DNA of 22,405 nt from Sulfidibacterium sp046706345 (GCA_046706345.1 JBJKPL010000311.1:1-22405), one strand, 5' to 3'; numbered from the stretch's first letter, positions 5,915 to 14,609 are shown. The notes: generated by a model not told the origin, from the sequence alone. A program made the numbers and translations.

Positions 5915-7408
5915 ATGGGAGTGGTAATCAAGCAGGGATTTTATAATTCGGTCTGGATGGCTGTTGGCCTGGCCATCGGCTATGTCAACATGGTTCTGCT
6001 TTTCCCCGTGTTCCTCACGGCCGACCAATTCGGGTTGACCCGGGTTCTGTGGGCCGCCGGCACGGTTTTCGGCCAGTTCGCCCTGCTGGGAAGCCCGCAG
6101 GTACTGATGAAGTTCTTCCCACAATTTGGTAACAAACCCAAACAAAAGGGCGGATTTTTCATGTTTATGCTATTTATTGCGCTGGTGGGTTTTTTACTTT
6201 TTCTCCTGGCCGGTTTTATCTTCAAAGGTCAGATCATCAACACCTATGCCAACCAAAGCAAGCTTTTCGGCGACAATTACAATTACATTTACGTACTTAC
6301 TTTTTTCTTCATTTTTTTTAACGTTCTGGAAGCCCAACTGCGTGCTGCACTCAAAACCACGGTCGCTTCCTTCCTGAAGAACACTGTAATACGTGTTATC
6401 TGGCTGGCTTTAATTGTTTTATACCAAAAGAAACTGATCAGCTTCGAGACCTTTATCTTTTGGTATGTCAGTGCCTATGCCGTGATCTTACTAATATTGG
6501 TGGTGTATGCGATTTCTATCGGGCAACTAACCCTTTCTTTCCGGATGAATTTCCTGACCGCCAGACAAATGAAAAACATGGGCCTTTTCGGTCTGTACGT
6601 GATCTTAAGCAGCAGTACCGCCTATCTTGCCAATTATCTGGATGTGCTTATGGTAGGTGGAATGATCGATCTGAAAAGTGTGGCTTTCTATTCGGTGGCG
6701 TTTTACCTCGGCTCGGTGATCTTACTGCCTTTCAACGGAACATCAACCATTCTGATCCCCATCATATCAGAATCTTTCTCAAAAAACAACCTCTCCCGGG
6801 TGAAAGAGATCTATCAGAGTGCTTCTGTAAACTTAAGCCTGGCAAGCATGTTGATCTTTTTGGGTATCTGGCTTAACGCGGATAATATTTTCCGTTTATT
6901 ACCACCATCCTATTCCAGCGGGAAATACGTGTTGTTGTTCATTGCACTGACGAAGCTGTTGAGCGCCTCGCTGGCGGTGAGCGTTTTTGTCCTTCAGTAT
7001 TCCAAATATTTTAAACAGGTTTTCTGGTTCAATATTACTTTTCTTATTGTGGTGGTGGTCTCCAATTATTTTCTGATCCCTCCGCTAGGTATTGTAGGTG
7101 CCGCCCTCGCGACTTTTTTGGCCCAGATCTTTATACTTACCATCAATGTCCTGTTTGTATATTCAAGAATTAAGATCTTACCCTTCAAGTCGGGAACACT
7201 CAAGATCCTGATCCTGGGAGGATTGGTCTATGGAGCCGTCTGTTTTATTCCACAGTTTCACAACATCTTGTTAGATATCTTATTAAGATCATTTATCATC
7301 CTGGTGATTTATCTGCCACTGGCCTATTTCTGGAAAGTTTCGGATGAATATTCCGGTTTTGTATTGAAATACCTGCGTATGGCTTCGCATCTGATCGGTA
7401 TAAAATGA
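5915..7408 (+). CDS. Polysaccharide flippase, Wzx-like (MOP superfamily)
   Basis: The 497-residue protein is almost entirely hydrophobic helices, about 12 to 14 membrane segments, with a first segment QGFYNSVWMAVGLAIGYVNM and the central YLANYLDVLMVGGMIDLKSV motif region typical of oligosaccharide flippases. The repeated pattern of a final pair of helices after PPLGIVGAALATFLAQI also fits. The family moves undecaprenyl-linked or lipid-linked oligosaccharides across the inner membrane. It lies 20 bases after the GT4 gene and is convergent with the next glycosyltransferase. No Wzy polymerase or initiating sugar-phosphate transferase is present in the window, so the glycan pathway is incomplete here. 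Confidence 0.88.
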   Translation: MGVVIKQGFYNSVWMAVGLAIGYVNMVLLFPVFLTADQFGLTRVLWAAGTVFGQFALLGSPQVLMKFFPQFGNKPKQKGGFFMFMLFIALVGFLLFLLAGFIFKGQIINTYANQSKLFGDNYNYIYVLTFFFIFFNVLEAQLRAALKTTVASFLKNTVIRVIWLALIVLYQKKLISFETFIFWYVSAYAVILLILVVYAISIGQLTLSFRMNFLTARQMKNMGLFGLYVILSSSTAYLANYLDVLMVGGMIDLKSVAFYSVAFYLGSVILLPFNGTSTILIPIISESFSKNNLSRVKEIYQSASVNLSLASMLIFLGIWLNADNIFRLLPPSYSSGKYVLLFIALTKLLSASLAVSVFVLQYSKYFKQVFWFNITFLIVVVVSNYFLIPPLGIVGAALATFLAQIFILTINVLFVYSRIKILPFKSGTLKILILGGLVYGAVCFIPQFHNILLDILLRSFIILVIYLPLAYFWKVSDEYSGFVLKYLRMASHLIGIK

Positions 7409-7475
7409 CCATTTTCGAAGGTGGGAGAAGAAATAAGCAGGATACTTTGAGTTTTCCTTGAAGCAGAAAAGTCCG

Positions 7476-8636
7476 TTAGTCGAAGACCATGTGCATAAGC
7501 GCATCCAGATCTTTTTGCTGCATCGTGGCGATCTCCCGGCTTCTGGCAATCCCTCTATGGCTGAGCTCCTCGTAGAATGTTCTATCGCTTAAGAGGTGTA
7601 AAATACGATTTTCTATTTCCATTACCGAGTAAGGATTGAAATACCCCGGTCCGTAGGCACAAACCTCATTGATTGCAGAATTTGAAGCGGCCAGCACCGG
7701 TGTGCCGTATTGCATGGCCTCCAGTGGCGGGGTACCAAAACCCTCCTGAAGACTGGGGTAGACAAAGCAATAGGCATTGGCATAGGCACATTGCAAAGTA
7801 TCGGATTCCAGGAAATCTTTGAAAACAAAAGCTTCAGGATTCCGGACTTTTGTAATTTTACTCCCACGGCGGGCGCCGATAACCAGTACTTTTTTCCCCC
7901 CAAGCCGTTTTTTTCCTGCCAGATCATCCAACGCCTGAATGGCACGGAAAGCGTTTTTGAACCACCTTCCGGCGCTGATGATCAGAAAATATTCCTTGGC
8001 AGCCACAGGCAAATCTTTCAGAAGAGAAAAATTACCGGAAAATTTTCCCGACGTATTGATCATTGGATTATGGCTTGTCAGCACATGGATCCGGTTTTCT
8101 TTTACCTGAGGAAAATTCAGCAATAGGGAATACTTGGTGTGATGGGAAACCGTAATAATCTCAAGCTTAGGGTTCCGGAAAAAATTTTCAATCCGCTTTT
8201 TTTGTCTTACCGCATCATAGTCGGGATAGAGGGTGGAGACCACTCGTTGTTTCAACCTTCCGTACGCAGAGTCGCGGTAAAAGTATCGTGTCGGATCGTT
8301 GGGAACCTCAAGAAACCGCAGATCATGGATCACCACGAAAGGGGTAATATCCTCCGGCACTTTGATATCCGCCCCACTTTCATTGCCAAAAAAAACGGCA
8401 TCATAATGATTTCGATTGAAAAGTTCCTCAACCTGCTGGTTATTTGTACACTCCAGAAGACGAATGGTTTCCGGAACATTTTCCAACAAGGAACGGTTCT
8501 CTTTGAGTCCGGGATGATAATATGCGTCGAAGGATTTTTGAAGTTCAATCGCTTTTCGGAAAATCAAACCCGTATAAATGGAAGATCCGTTGGCAATATT
8601 TTGGGCCGGGGTCAGGGCAAAAAGTAATTTCTTCAT
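7476..8636 (-). CDS. Glycosyltransferase, GT4 family
   Basis: The 386-residue protein starts MKKLLFALTPAQNIANGSSIYTG at ATG 8636. It has the two-domain GT-B layout: FFGNESGADIKV and FVVIHDLRFLEVPND in the N-terminal domain, then FLIISAGRWFKNAFRAIQAL opening the second domain. An EX7E motif lies at E298 and E306 (EGFGTPPLE), followed by YGTPVLAASNSAINEV, the standard nucleotide-sugar site of GT4. It reads toward the flippase gene, with only 67 bases between the two stops. Its promoter is likely the TATCTTTG at 8745-8752. Sugar and acceptor are unknown. Confidence 0.87.
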   Translation of the reverse strand: MKKLLFALTPAQNIANGSSIYTGLIFRKAIELQKSFDAYYHPGLKENRSLLENVPETIRLLECTNNQQVEELFNRNHYDAVFFGNESGADIKVPEDITPFVVIHDLRFLEVPNDPTRYFYRDSAYGRLKQRVVSTLYPDYDAVRQKKRIENFFRNPKLEIITVSHHTKYSLLLNFPQVKENRIHVLTSHNPMINTSGKFSGNFSLLKDLPVAAKEYFLIISAGRWFKNAFRAIQALDDLAGKKRLGGKKVLVIGARRGSKITKVRNPEAFVFKDFLESDTLQCAYANAYCFVYPSLQEGFGTPPLEAMQYGTPVLAASNSAINEVCAYGPGYFNPYSVMEIENRILHLLSDRTFYEELSHRGIARSREIATMQQKDLDALMHMVFD

Positions 8637-8744
8637 GGTCTGTCTAATTCAACGCCGCAGTATCCGTTTTATCACGCATCCGGGCCGTCCTCAGCAAAAA
8701 GGTGGAGGAACGCGGTCTCCGTCAAGGATATTTCGGGTTGATTA

Positions 8745-8752
8745 CAAAGATA
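8745..8752 (-). promoter_or_regulatory. -7 element for the minus-strand GT4 gene
   Basis: Read on the minus strand this is TATCTTTG, an exact TAnnTTTG match. It lies about 110 bases before the ATG at 8636 in the divergent gap shared with the gpsA-like gene. No good -33 match is visible. Confidence 0.5.
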
Positions 8753-8820
8753 GAAAAGATTCTTCCGCACGGACGTGTTGCCGAAAACGTTTTATCTTTC
8801 GGCTAACTCGAAATAATTCT

Positions 8821-8828
8821 TAGCTTTG
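8821..8828 (+). promoter_or_regulatory. -7 element for the gpsA-like gene
   Basis: TAGCTTTG followed by CACC is an exact match to TAnnTTTG, and a TTTC lies about 20 bases upstream as a weak -33 element. Transcription would start near 8834. This favours the ATG at 8854 over the TTG at 8839, which would leave almost no leader. Confidence 0.6.
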
Positions 8829-8853
8829 CACCCTATTTTTGGAATGCCGGGAC

Positions 8854-9870
8854 ATGAAACATCCGATTAAAATTTGTTTTGTAGGAAGCGGGGCGATCTC
8901 TACCGCCTTTGCACAGGTTCTCAGCAACAGCAGGAAACATCTGATAGAAATTGTTTCCATAGAGCCGGAAGTCATAGAATCCATTAATAACGACCACGTC
9001 AACAACAAATACTTCCCCAGCATCCGGCTGCACGAAGGGATCACCGCCACGCGGGATCTCCGTTCCCTGGAAAGTGCAGATGTCATTTTTTTCGGAATCC
9101 CTTCAACAGTAACCGTTGACTTTGTGGAACTGCATAAAGATCTTTTCGATCCGCAGACCATCTTGGTCAATCTGGCCAAGGGCTTTGGCAAAGAAGACAG
9201 CACCATACCCGAATGCCTCGAAAAGATCCTCCCGAATCCCATCATCAGCTTCAAGGGACCTTCCTTTGCCCGCGAGATTATCAATCAGGTGCCTACCGGG
9301 ATGACGGTGGCTTCCAAAAGTTCCAAATATTTTGACGTTTTCAAGGAATTGTTCGAAGGCACTTCGATCTATCTTGATTTTACCAATGACCTGATCGGCA
9401 CCGAATTATCCAGCATCTTAAAAAATGTCTATGCCATCATCATCGGCATTGTGGATGCCCATTACAACTCACCCAATTTGCGTTCGCTGGTCCTGACGCG
9501 CAGCATCAATGAGATGCGCTACCTGCTATCGCGATTTGGAGGAAAAGAGCGGACTGTTTTCAATTATTGCGGTTTCGGCGATTTCAGCCTCACCGCCCTG
9601 AACGACATGAGTCGCAACCGTACCCTGGGGCTTCTGATCGGAAAAGGATTCTTTACGGATTATATCTCTGAAAAAGTCGTCCTGGAAGGAAAGATCGCCA
9701 CCAATACTTTCGTGGATAAAATCGCGCGCAAGCGTAACATCCGGACCCAGGAACTTATGTTGAAGGAGCTTTACCAGGTCTTCAACGACAAACACTACGA
9801 CATCACCAATTTCGTAAACCGGCTGCTGGCGGCCAATCCCATCAAGGAAGATCTATTTACCTGGTTCTGA
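8854..9870 (+). CDS. gpsA: NAD(P)-dependent glycerol-3-phosphate dehydrogenase (GpsA-like)
   Basis: The protein has 338 residues from ATG 8854, which fits the family length; the in-frame TTG at 8839 only adds MECRD. The dinucleotide site opens the protein as GSGAIS (residues 11-16), with Ser replacing the usual last Gly or Ala. The catalytic set is complete: K109 in LAKGFGKE, GPSFARE at 135-141, K190 in LKNVYAI, D243 and T247 in GFGDFSLTA, and R254-N255 in SRNRTLG. It would reduce dihydroxyacetone phosphate to sn-glycerol 3-phosphate for phospholipid synthesis. Overall sequence is rather divergent from housekeeping GpsA, so a second paralogue with a special role is possible. Its end overlaps the end of the convergent glycosyltransferase gene by 18 bases. 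Confidence 0.8.
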   Translation: MKHPIKICFVGSGAISTAFAQVLSNSRKHLIEIVSIEPEVIESINNDHVNNKYFPSIRLHEGITATRDLRSLESADVIFFGIPSTVTVDFVELHKDLFDPQTILVNLAKGFGKEDSTIPECLEKILPNPIISFKGPSFAREIINQVPTGMTVASKSSKYFDVFKELFEGTSIYLDFTNDLIGTELSSILKNVYAIIIGIVDAHYNSPNLRSLVLTRSINEMRYLLSRFGGKERTVFNYCGFGDFSLTALNDMSRNRTLGLLIGKGFFTDYISEKVVLEGKIATNTFVDKIARKRNIRTQELMLKELYQVFNDKHYDITNFVNRLLAANPIKEDLFTWF

Positions 9871-11175
9871 TCCTGTCATCTTATCCAGCAGGCTGGCCAT
9901 TTTGCGGGTCAGATTCTTTCTCTCAAACTGCTGAACCGCCTGATTTGGCTCTTTTTCTTTTCCACGGGAAAAATCGTCAAACAAACGCAGGATTTCCTCC
10001 TTCAGCCCCTCTGTTTCCGTAAAATCAAAGACAGATCCGCAATTCGTCTGACGAACGATCTCCGCTGCATCGCCATCCGGCGGACCGATGCACAGGAGCG
10101 GGCGACCGGAAGCCAGATATTCAAAGAACTTTCCCGTAAGGATCATTTTTGCATTCGGCGTATTATTGATCAGCAGCAGCAACACGGCCGCTTTCCGCTG
10201 TTCAGCGATCACTTCCTGATGCGGCATGTAATCCACCCGGTTCAGATAGGTTTCCATTCCGAATTTTTTCAAGGAAGCAACAGCATCCATATCGATCTTC
10301 CCTACATTCCTGATCTCGAGCCTGGAAGCCAGTTCCTGATTTTCGGAAGTCAGCTCCTGTAGCACCTGCCACAGGTTTTCGGCATTCCGGGTTTTGGTCA
10401 GGGTGCCGATATGCGCCAGGGTAAAATGACGGCGGTCCACGGTCACCTGTTGTTGCGACAACGTATCTTCCTCATCAAAACCATTGGGGATCACTTCGTA
10501 TTTCCGGTTGACGATCTCCTGGAATTCTCTTTTCATTCCCGGGCTGATCACCGTCACAGCATCAGCCTGTTCCAGCACGCGTTTCTCCAGTTCATGATGT
10601 ATCCGGTCGGCACGGGGTCCAAGTTTCAGGGAATGATAATAGTCGATGTTGGTCCAGGGATCCCTGAAATCGGCAAGCCATCGAATACCCAGTTTTTCTT
10701 TCAGATGAAGGCCGATTAGGTGGGCACTGTGCGGTGGTCCGGTAGTAACGACAGCATCCATGGGATGGTCCTTCAGAAAATTGGTTAAAAGTTTCACCGA
10801 AGGGCGGATCCAGTATTTTCTGGCATCGGGGATAAACATATTGCCCCGGATCCATACCGCCACCTCTTCGAGAAAATGAAGTTTTCCCTTCTTTTCGGTG
10901 AGAAAGGCTGTCTGGATTTTTTCTTCCTTTTTCCGTCCGGTAAACTGTTTGTAAAAATTATAGGGTTCCCAGATCCTGTTGCGGATCACCCACAGGTCTT
11001 TGGGAACTTCCTCAAGCAAGGAAAGGTCCACCGACGGGCTTTCAGGATTGGAAGGCGTAAAGACCACAGGCTCCCAGTGAAAACGCTTCAGGTATTTCAC
11101 AAATTTCAACCAGCGCTGAACGCCACTGCCGCCACTCGGAGGCCAGTAATAGGTTATGACCAGAACTTTCTTCAA
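9853..11175 (-). CDS. Glycosyltransferase, GT4-like, TTG start
   Basis: The 440-residue protein starts KKVLVITYYWPPSGGSGVQR, the conserved first strand and glycine loop of a Bacteroidota glycosyltransferase group. The initiator is TTG at 11175, because no ATG precedes this conserved segment, and a G-rich stretch AGGGGG sits just upstream. Later landmarks are TTGPPHSAHLIGLHLK, WLADFRDPWTNIDYY, VTVISPGMKREF and VIPNGFDEED, which outline the GT-B fold. The donor-site region reads GKFFEYLASGRPLLCIG in place of a textbook EX7E motif. It is the last gene of the minus-strand operon with DUF4834 and YfhO, starting 8 bases after the YfhO stop. It overlaps the gpsA-like gene tail to tail. Confidence 0.85.
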   Translation of the reverse strand: MKKVLVITYYWPPSGGSGVQRWLKFVKYLKRFHWEPVVFTPSNPESPSVDLSLLEEVPKDLWVIRNRIWEPYNFYKQFTGRKKEEKIQTAFLTEKKGKLHFLEEVAVWIRGNMFIPDARKYWIRPSVKLLTNFLKDHPMDAVVTTGPPHSAHLIGLHLKEKLGIRWLADFRDPWTNIDYYHSLKLGPRADRIHHELEKRVLEQADAVTVISPGMKREFQEIVNRKYEVIPNGFDEEDTLSQQQVTVDRRHFTLAHIGTLTKTRNAENLWQVLQELTSENQELASRLEIRNVGKIDMDAVASLKKFGMETYLNRVDYMPHQEVIAEQRKAAVLLLLINNTPNAKMILTGKFFEYLASGRPLLCIGPPDGDAAEIVRQTNCGSVFDFTETEGLKEEILRLFDDFSRGKEKEPNQAVQQFERKNLTRKMASLLDKMTGSEPGK

Positions 11176-11183
11176 GGCACCCC

Positions 11184-13679
11184 CTATTTTTTATCTTTCA
11201 GATGAGGCCGGATCCCGGTATAGAGAAAATAAAGGAGCAGCAGCAACAAAATTCCTGAAAAGAAGAAGGAGACTTTTTCCCCTACCCGCCATGCGAGCGG
11301 CTGGAATTTGAATTCGATTTTATGAACACCCGCCGGCACCACCATGGCACGAAGCGCATAGTCGGCTCTGAAATAGGGTACCGGATGCCCGTCGAGATAA
11401 ACATCCCAGCCCTTGGGATAATAGATCTCGGAGAAGACCACCAGTTGTTGCGACTTCGCGTGGAAATCATATTTCAGATCGTTGGGTTCGTAAGAAAGGA
11501 GACGGATCTGGGCCGAAGCATCCACCGGGAACGTCTTTCCTTCCAGTTGCTTTGAAAACTCACGGTCCACGACTGCTGTCGCATGAAGGTCCGTTTTCCT
11601 CAGGGCAGCAATGGACGAATCCGCATCCTTCACCAGCTTATAATCATTCACCAGCCAGGCATTTCCAAAGGCATGACTGTTATAAATGGGTTCAGCATCA
11701 GGATTGTAGATCAGATATTTTGTGTTCAGCATATTCAAAACCTGCTGCTTTGACAATGCCGAATCAATGGATGCCAGCGTCGGTTTCTCCGATAACACCT
11801 TCCTCATATCCTGAATTTCAGGCAACAGATAAAAGGTGATCAGATCTTGATAGCGCTGTAGTTTTGCTCCGTGGTATCCACCGATGGATTCATGATAATA
11901 GGAGGTACTTGCGTCATTAAAAACATTCTTGGTCAAATCCACCACCCGGTAATCCAAGGATGGATCTTTAAGAATATCGCGATCAGCCTGGGTTTCAGGA
12001 AAAGGGACCTCAGCTTTGTGGGCAATCTCGAAATTGGAATCATTCAGATAACGCCGATCCACACCGGTCATGTCTATGAGCACCAGCAATCCGAGAAGGA
12101 TCAGGAACCAGCTTTTCTTCAACTTTCCTTTCGCAAAAGCAAACAGGGCCAGAGCGGCTAAAAGAATAAAAATAAAACTGCGAATGGCATCCTGCCGGAA
12201 AATTGCGATGCGGACATTTTGCAGGTTGTTCATGAAAGCCGTTACCTGGGCCGGATCGTTATTCATTTTCAGCAGGTTGAACTGATGGATCTCATACTGG
12301 CTGAAAAAGGAGAAAAAAGTTGTGGGCATGAGGTAAAAAAGCAAGCTGATCCCACCGGTCAGGCCCAGCGCAATATAAAACAGCTTCATTTTCTCCAACA
12401 GCAGTTTCGGATTTTTCAGGATTTTGTTCACGACCATTACCGCCAAAAGGGGCATGGTCAGCTCGGCAATGACCAGGATCATGGAAACAGCCCTGAATTT
12501 ATTGTAACCGGGTACATAGTCGATGAAAAAGTTGGTCAGTCCCATGAAGTTTTTGCCCCAGGAAAGGAAAATCGCCAGCACCGTGGCCGCGAAGAGCGCC
12601 CATTTCATCCGATCTTCCAGGAGGAACATCCCCAGCACAAACAGAAAGACGATAATGGCGCCCACATAGACAGGCCCCGCCGTACCCGGTTGGTCACCCC
12701 AATAGGAATTCTGCTGGGCGATAATGCGCCGGAATTGGGGATTCACCTGATCCATCGCGCTGTTGTCCATACCGATATAACCCGAGGCGCCGCCTTTCAC
12801 ATCGGGGATCATCAGCGACCAGGTTTCGCCGATTCCATAACTCCAGGCAGTGATATAATCGCGGTCCAGCCCGCCGGATTTGTTTTCTTTTTCAGAGGTC
12901 AGCACCGGTTTGCCCCGCATGCTGTATTTGGAATATTGATAGGTTCCCCAAAGGCTCGTGATGTTGGTCAGAATGGCAAAGCCGGCCGCAATGATCAAAA
13001 TGCCCGTTGCTTTCAAGAACCTGGGTAATTGTTTTTCTTTCAGTGAATTAATGAATTCATAAATACCATAGACCAGGATCAGAATCAGGAGATAGTAAGT
13101 GATCTGTAAATGCCCGGCCACGATTTCCAGGGCAAGGGCTATCGCGGTCATAAGTCCGCCTTTCCAAAATTTCCCCCGGTAAGTTAGGATAATACCCGCC
13201 AGCACCGGCGCCATATAACCTATGGCATGGGCTTTGGAGTTGTGTCCGACCCCCAGGATGATAAAGAAATAAGAGGACATCGCGAAGGCGATCGCCCCTA
13301 CGATACTCAGCCACGGATCCACCTCCAGCACCAGCAGCAGGATGAAAAATCCGAGAAAATACAGGAAGACGAGGTCTGCCGGTCGAGGGAGATCGAGACG
13401 GATGATACGATCCAGTTTCAGCATCAGATTTCCGCCATACTCCACCGATATTTGCCATGCCGGCATACCGCCGAACATGGAATTCGTCCACAAGGGCTCC
13501 TGACCCGTCTTGGCTCGGAAATCAGCAATCTCCTTGGACATGCCTTTGAACATGGCAATATCCTGCTGTTTCAGCATCTTACCTTCAAAAATCGGTGAAA
13601 AATAGACCAAGGTAATGGTCAGAAAAATGGCCAACGCCACAACATAGGGCAACGGCTTCTTAAACAGGTTTTTATTCAT
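11184..13679 (-). CDS. YfhO-family membrane protein (GT-C-like)
   Basis: The 831-residue protein has a first helix (about residues 12-28), a periplasmic loop with DIAMFKGMSKEIADF and WTNSMFGGMPAWQ, and roughly a dozen membrane helices to about residue 540. A large soluble domain follows, ending YPKGWDVYLDGHPVPYFRAD...AGVHKIEFKFQP, and then one last helix near the C-terminus. This is the layout of YfhO-family proteins, which in Firmicutes take part in adding sugars to cell-surface polymers. The acidic residue in the first loop is where GT-C enzymes hold their catalytic acid. Its ATG overlaps the end of the DUF4834 gene (ATGAATAA), so translation is probably coupled. Glycan transfer from a lipid-linked sugar is inferred from family and neighbours. 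Confidence 0.85.
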   Translation of the reverse strand: MNKNLFKKPLPYVVALAIFLTITLVYFSPIFEGKMLKQQDIAMFKGMSKEIADFRAKTGQEPLWTNSMFGGMPAWQISVEYGGNLMLKLDRIIRLDLPRPADLVFLYFLGFFILLLVLEVDPWLSIVGAIAFAMSSYFFIILGVGHNSKAHAIGYMAPVLAGIILTYRGKFWKGGLMTAIALALEIVAGHLQITYYLLILILVYGIYEFINSLKEKQLPRFLKATGILIIAAGFAILTNITSLWGTYQYSKYSMRGKPVLTSEKENKSGGLDRDYITAWSYGIGETWSLMIPDVKGGASGYIGMDNSAMDQVNPQFRRIIAQQNSYWGDQPGTAGPVYVGAIIVFLFVLGMFLLEDRMKWALFAATVLAIFLSWGKNFMGLTNFFIDYVPGYNKFRAVSMILVIAELTMPLLAVMVVNKILKNPKLLLEKMKLFYIALGLTGGISLLFYLMPTTFFSFFSQYEIHQFNLLKMNNDPAQVTAFMNNLQNVRIAIFRQDAIRSFIFILLAALALFAFAKGKLKKSWFLILLGLLVLIDMTGVDRRYLNDSNFEIAHKAEVPFPETQADRDILKDPSLDYRVVDLTKNVFNDASTSYYHESIGGYHGAKLQRYQDLITFYLLPEIQDMRKVLSEKPTLASIDSALSKQQVLNMLNTKYLIYNPDAEPIYNSHAFGNAWLVNDYKLVKDADSSIAALRKTDLHATAVVDREFSKQLEGKTFPVDASAQIRLLSYEPNDLKYDFHAKSQQLVVFSEIYYPKGWDVYLDGHPVPYFRADYALRAMVVPAGVHKIEFKFQPLAWRVGEKVSFFFSGILLLLLLYFLYTGIRPHLKDKK

Positions 13680-13947
13680 GTTTTTGATCTTGGTCGGGTT
13701 CTATTTCCTCAAAATCGACATACTCGCCAAATTGAGCATCCTCATTTTTTCTGGTTTGGCTTCTTCCTTTTTTGATATTTACCCCGCCCGCTTGGTCCTT
13801 ATTTTCCGGACGGCGATAATTGTCAAAATTCCTTTGTTGTTTATTGATGAAACGCATGATCAGCCAGGGCAACACATATTTGATTATCAATCTTGTACCA
13901 TACCATATGATCAATAATACAAGAACAAATCTAAGAAATTCAATCAT
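13672..13947 (-). CDS. DUF4834-family small membrane protein
   Basis: The 91-residue protein has a single hydrophobic helix (about residues 5-35, FLRFVLVLLIIWYGTRLII onward). A positively charged stretch follows, then an acidic tail ending EYVDFEEIEPDQDQ. This matches the small DUF4834 proteins found in Bacteroidota; their function is not known. It is the first gene of the minus-strand operon with YfhO and a glycosyltransferase, overlapping the YfhO start by 8 bases. That arrangement suggests it is a membrane partner or stoichiometric companion of YfhO. Confidence 0.75.
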   Translation of the reverse strand: MIEFLRFVLVLLIIWYGTRLIIKYVLPWLIMRFINKQQRNFDNYRRPENKDQAGGVNIKKGRSQTRKNEDAQFGEYVDFEEIEPDQDQKHE

Positions 13948-14273
13948 TATTAAAATTTTACCTTGCGAAATTATTCAAATTATCCATAAAAAGGCAGTTA
14001 AACCCCAGGCAGGCGCCGGAATATTCCGCAGGCCGGGCTTAAAAAATCTTAAATCCTGCAAACCACGGCAATACTTCATCGCTGGGAATGGATTGAAAAA
14101 TGAGCGCGGGACAAAAGATTCACTTCCGTGAAAATTATTTTTAAAAAAAAGTATTGCTGTAATAAATTGTATATCTTTGCTTAAGATTAATACTGTCATT
14201 CCAACTCTTGAGTAATTAAGCAGCGGGCTAACAAATTAATCAGCAATTTTTTATTCATTTATTTTTTAAGGTC
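13948..14273. other. Divergent intergenic region between DUF4834 and the RRM gene
   Basis: This 326-base stretch has no gene. It holds a perfect 12-bp palindrome CGGAATATTCCG (14017-14028) and the RRM promoter at 14172-14179 with its leader of about 85 bases. For the minus-strand operon only a degraded -7 candidate is seen (TAATTTG on the minus strand at 13976-13982, one base short). Confidence 0.45.
14172..14179 (+). promoter_or_regulatory. -7 element for the RRM gene
   Basis: TATCTTTG followed by C is an exact TAnnTTTG match. The start of transcription would be near 14186, leaving an AT-rich leader of about 85 bases before ATG 14274. A TTG lies at 14154-14156, slightly closer than the usual -33 spacing. 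Confidence 0.6.
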
Positions 14274-14534
14274 ATGTCAAAAAAATTATTCGTTGGGAAC
14301 ATTGCCTGGAAATCGACTGAAGACGATCTTCACTCGGTTTTTTCCCAACACGGAGAAGTAGAAGATTTAATTATCTTAAAGGACAAGTTCACCAACCGTC
14401 CTAAAGGATTTGGTTTCGTAACTTACACCAACGATGCGGATGCCGACAAAGCGATTTCTAATCTGAACGGATTTAATCTTAACGGCAGAAATCTCGTAGT
14501 CAATGAAGCCAGACCTCCCAAAAGGGATCATTAA
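14274..14534 (+). CDS. Small RRM-domain RNA-binding protein
   Basis: The 86-residue protein is a single RNA recognition motif. RNP2 is LFVGNI (residues 5-10) and RNP1 is KGFGFVTY (44-51), with the aromatic residues that stack on RNA bases intact, and the fold closes with LNGRNLVVNEARP. It would bind single-stranded RNA in the cytoplasm. Similar small RRM proteins are widespread in Bacteroidota and cyanobacteria and often have a glycine-rich tail; here the protein ends PPKRDH with no tail. It is a monocistronic gene with its own promoter, a long AT-rich leader and a strong terminator. RNA targets are unknown. Confidence 0.92.
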   Translation: MSKKLFVGNIAWKSTEDDLHSVFSQHGEVEDLIILKDKFTNRPKGFGFVTYTNDADADKAISNLNGFNLNGRNLVVNEARPPKRDH

Positions 14535-14557
14535 GGTCTCGGCTTTGTAAGCAAAAC

Positions 14558-14591
14558 AAAAAAAGCTCTTCCAATCGGAAGAGCTTTTTTT
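14558..14591. terminator. Bidirectional rho-independent terminator
   Basis: GCTCTTCC pairs with GGAAGAGC around an AATC loop, flanked by seven As on the left (14558-14564) and seven Ts on the right (14585-14591). It can end transcription of both convergent genes, the RRM gene on the plus strand and the DUF5916 gene on the minus strand. Confidence 0.93.
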
Positions 14592-14609
14592 GTTGCCGGA
14601 ATGAATTTA

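Noticed and set aside
8839..8853. TTG start giving a 343-residue GpsA-like protein
   Set aside because: It adds five residues before a normal ATG, and the promoter at 8821-8828 would leave almost no leader for it.
12219..13028. Long plus-strand open frame (269 residues) inside the YfhO gene
   Set aside because: It is antisense to a well supported membrane protein; composition is that of a reverse-complement shadow (many His, Gln, Arg).
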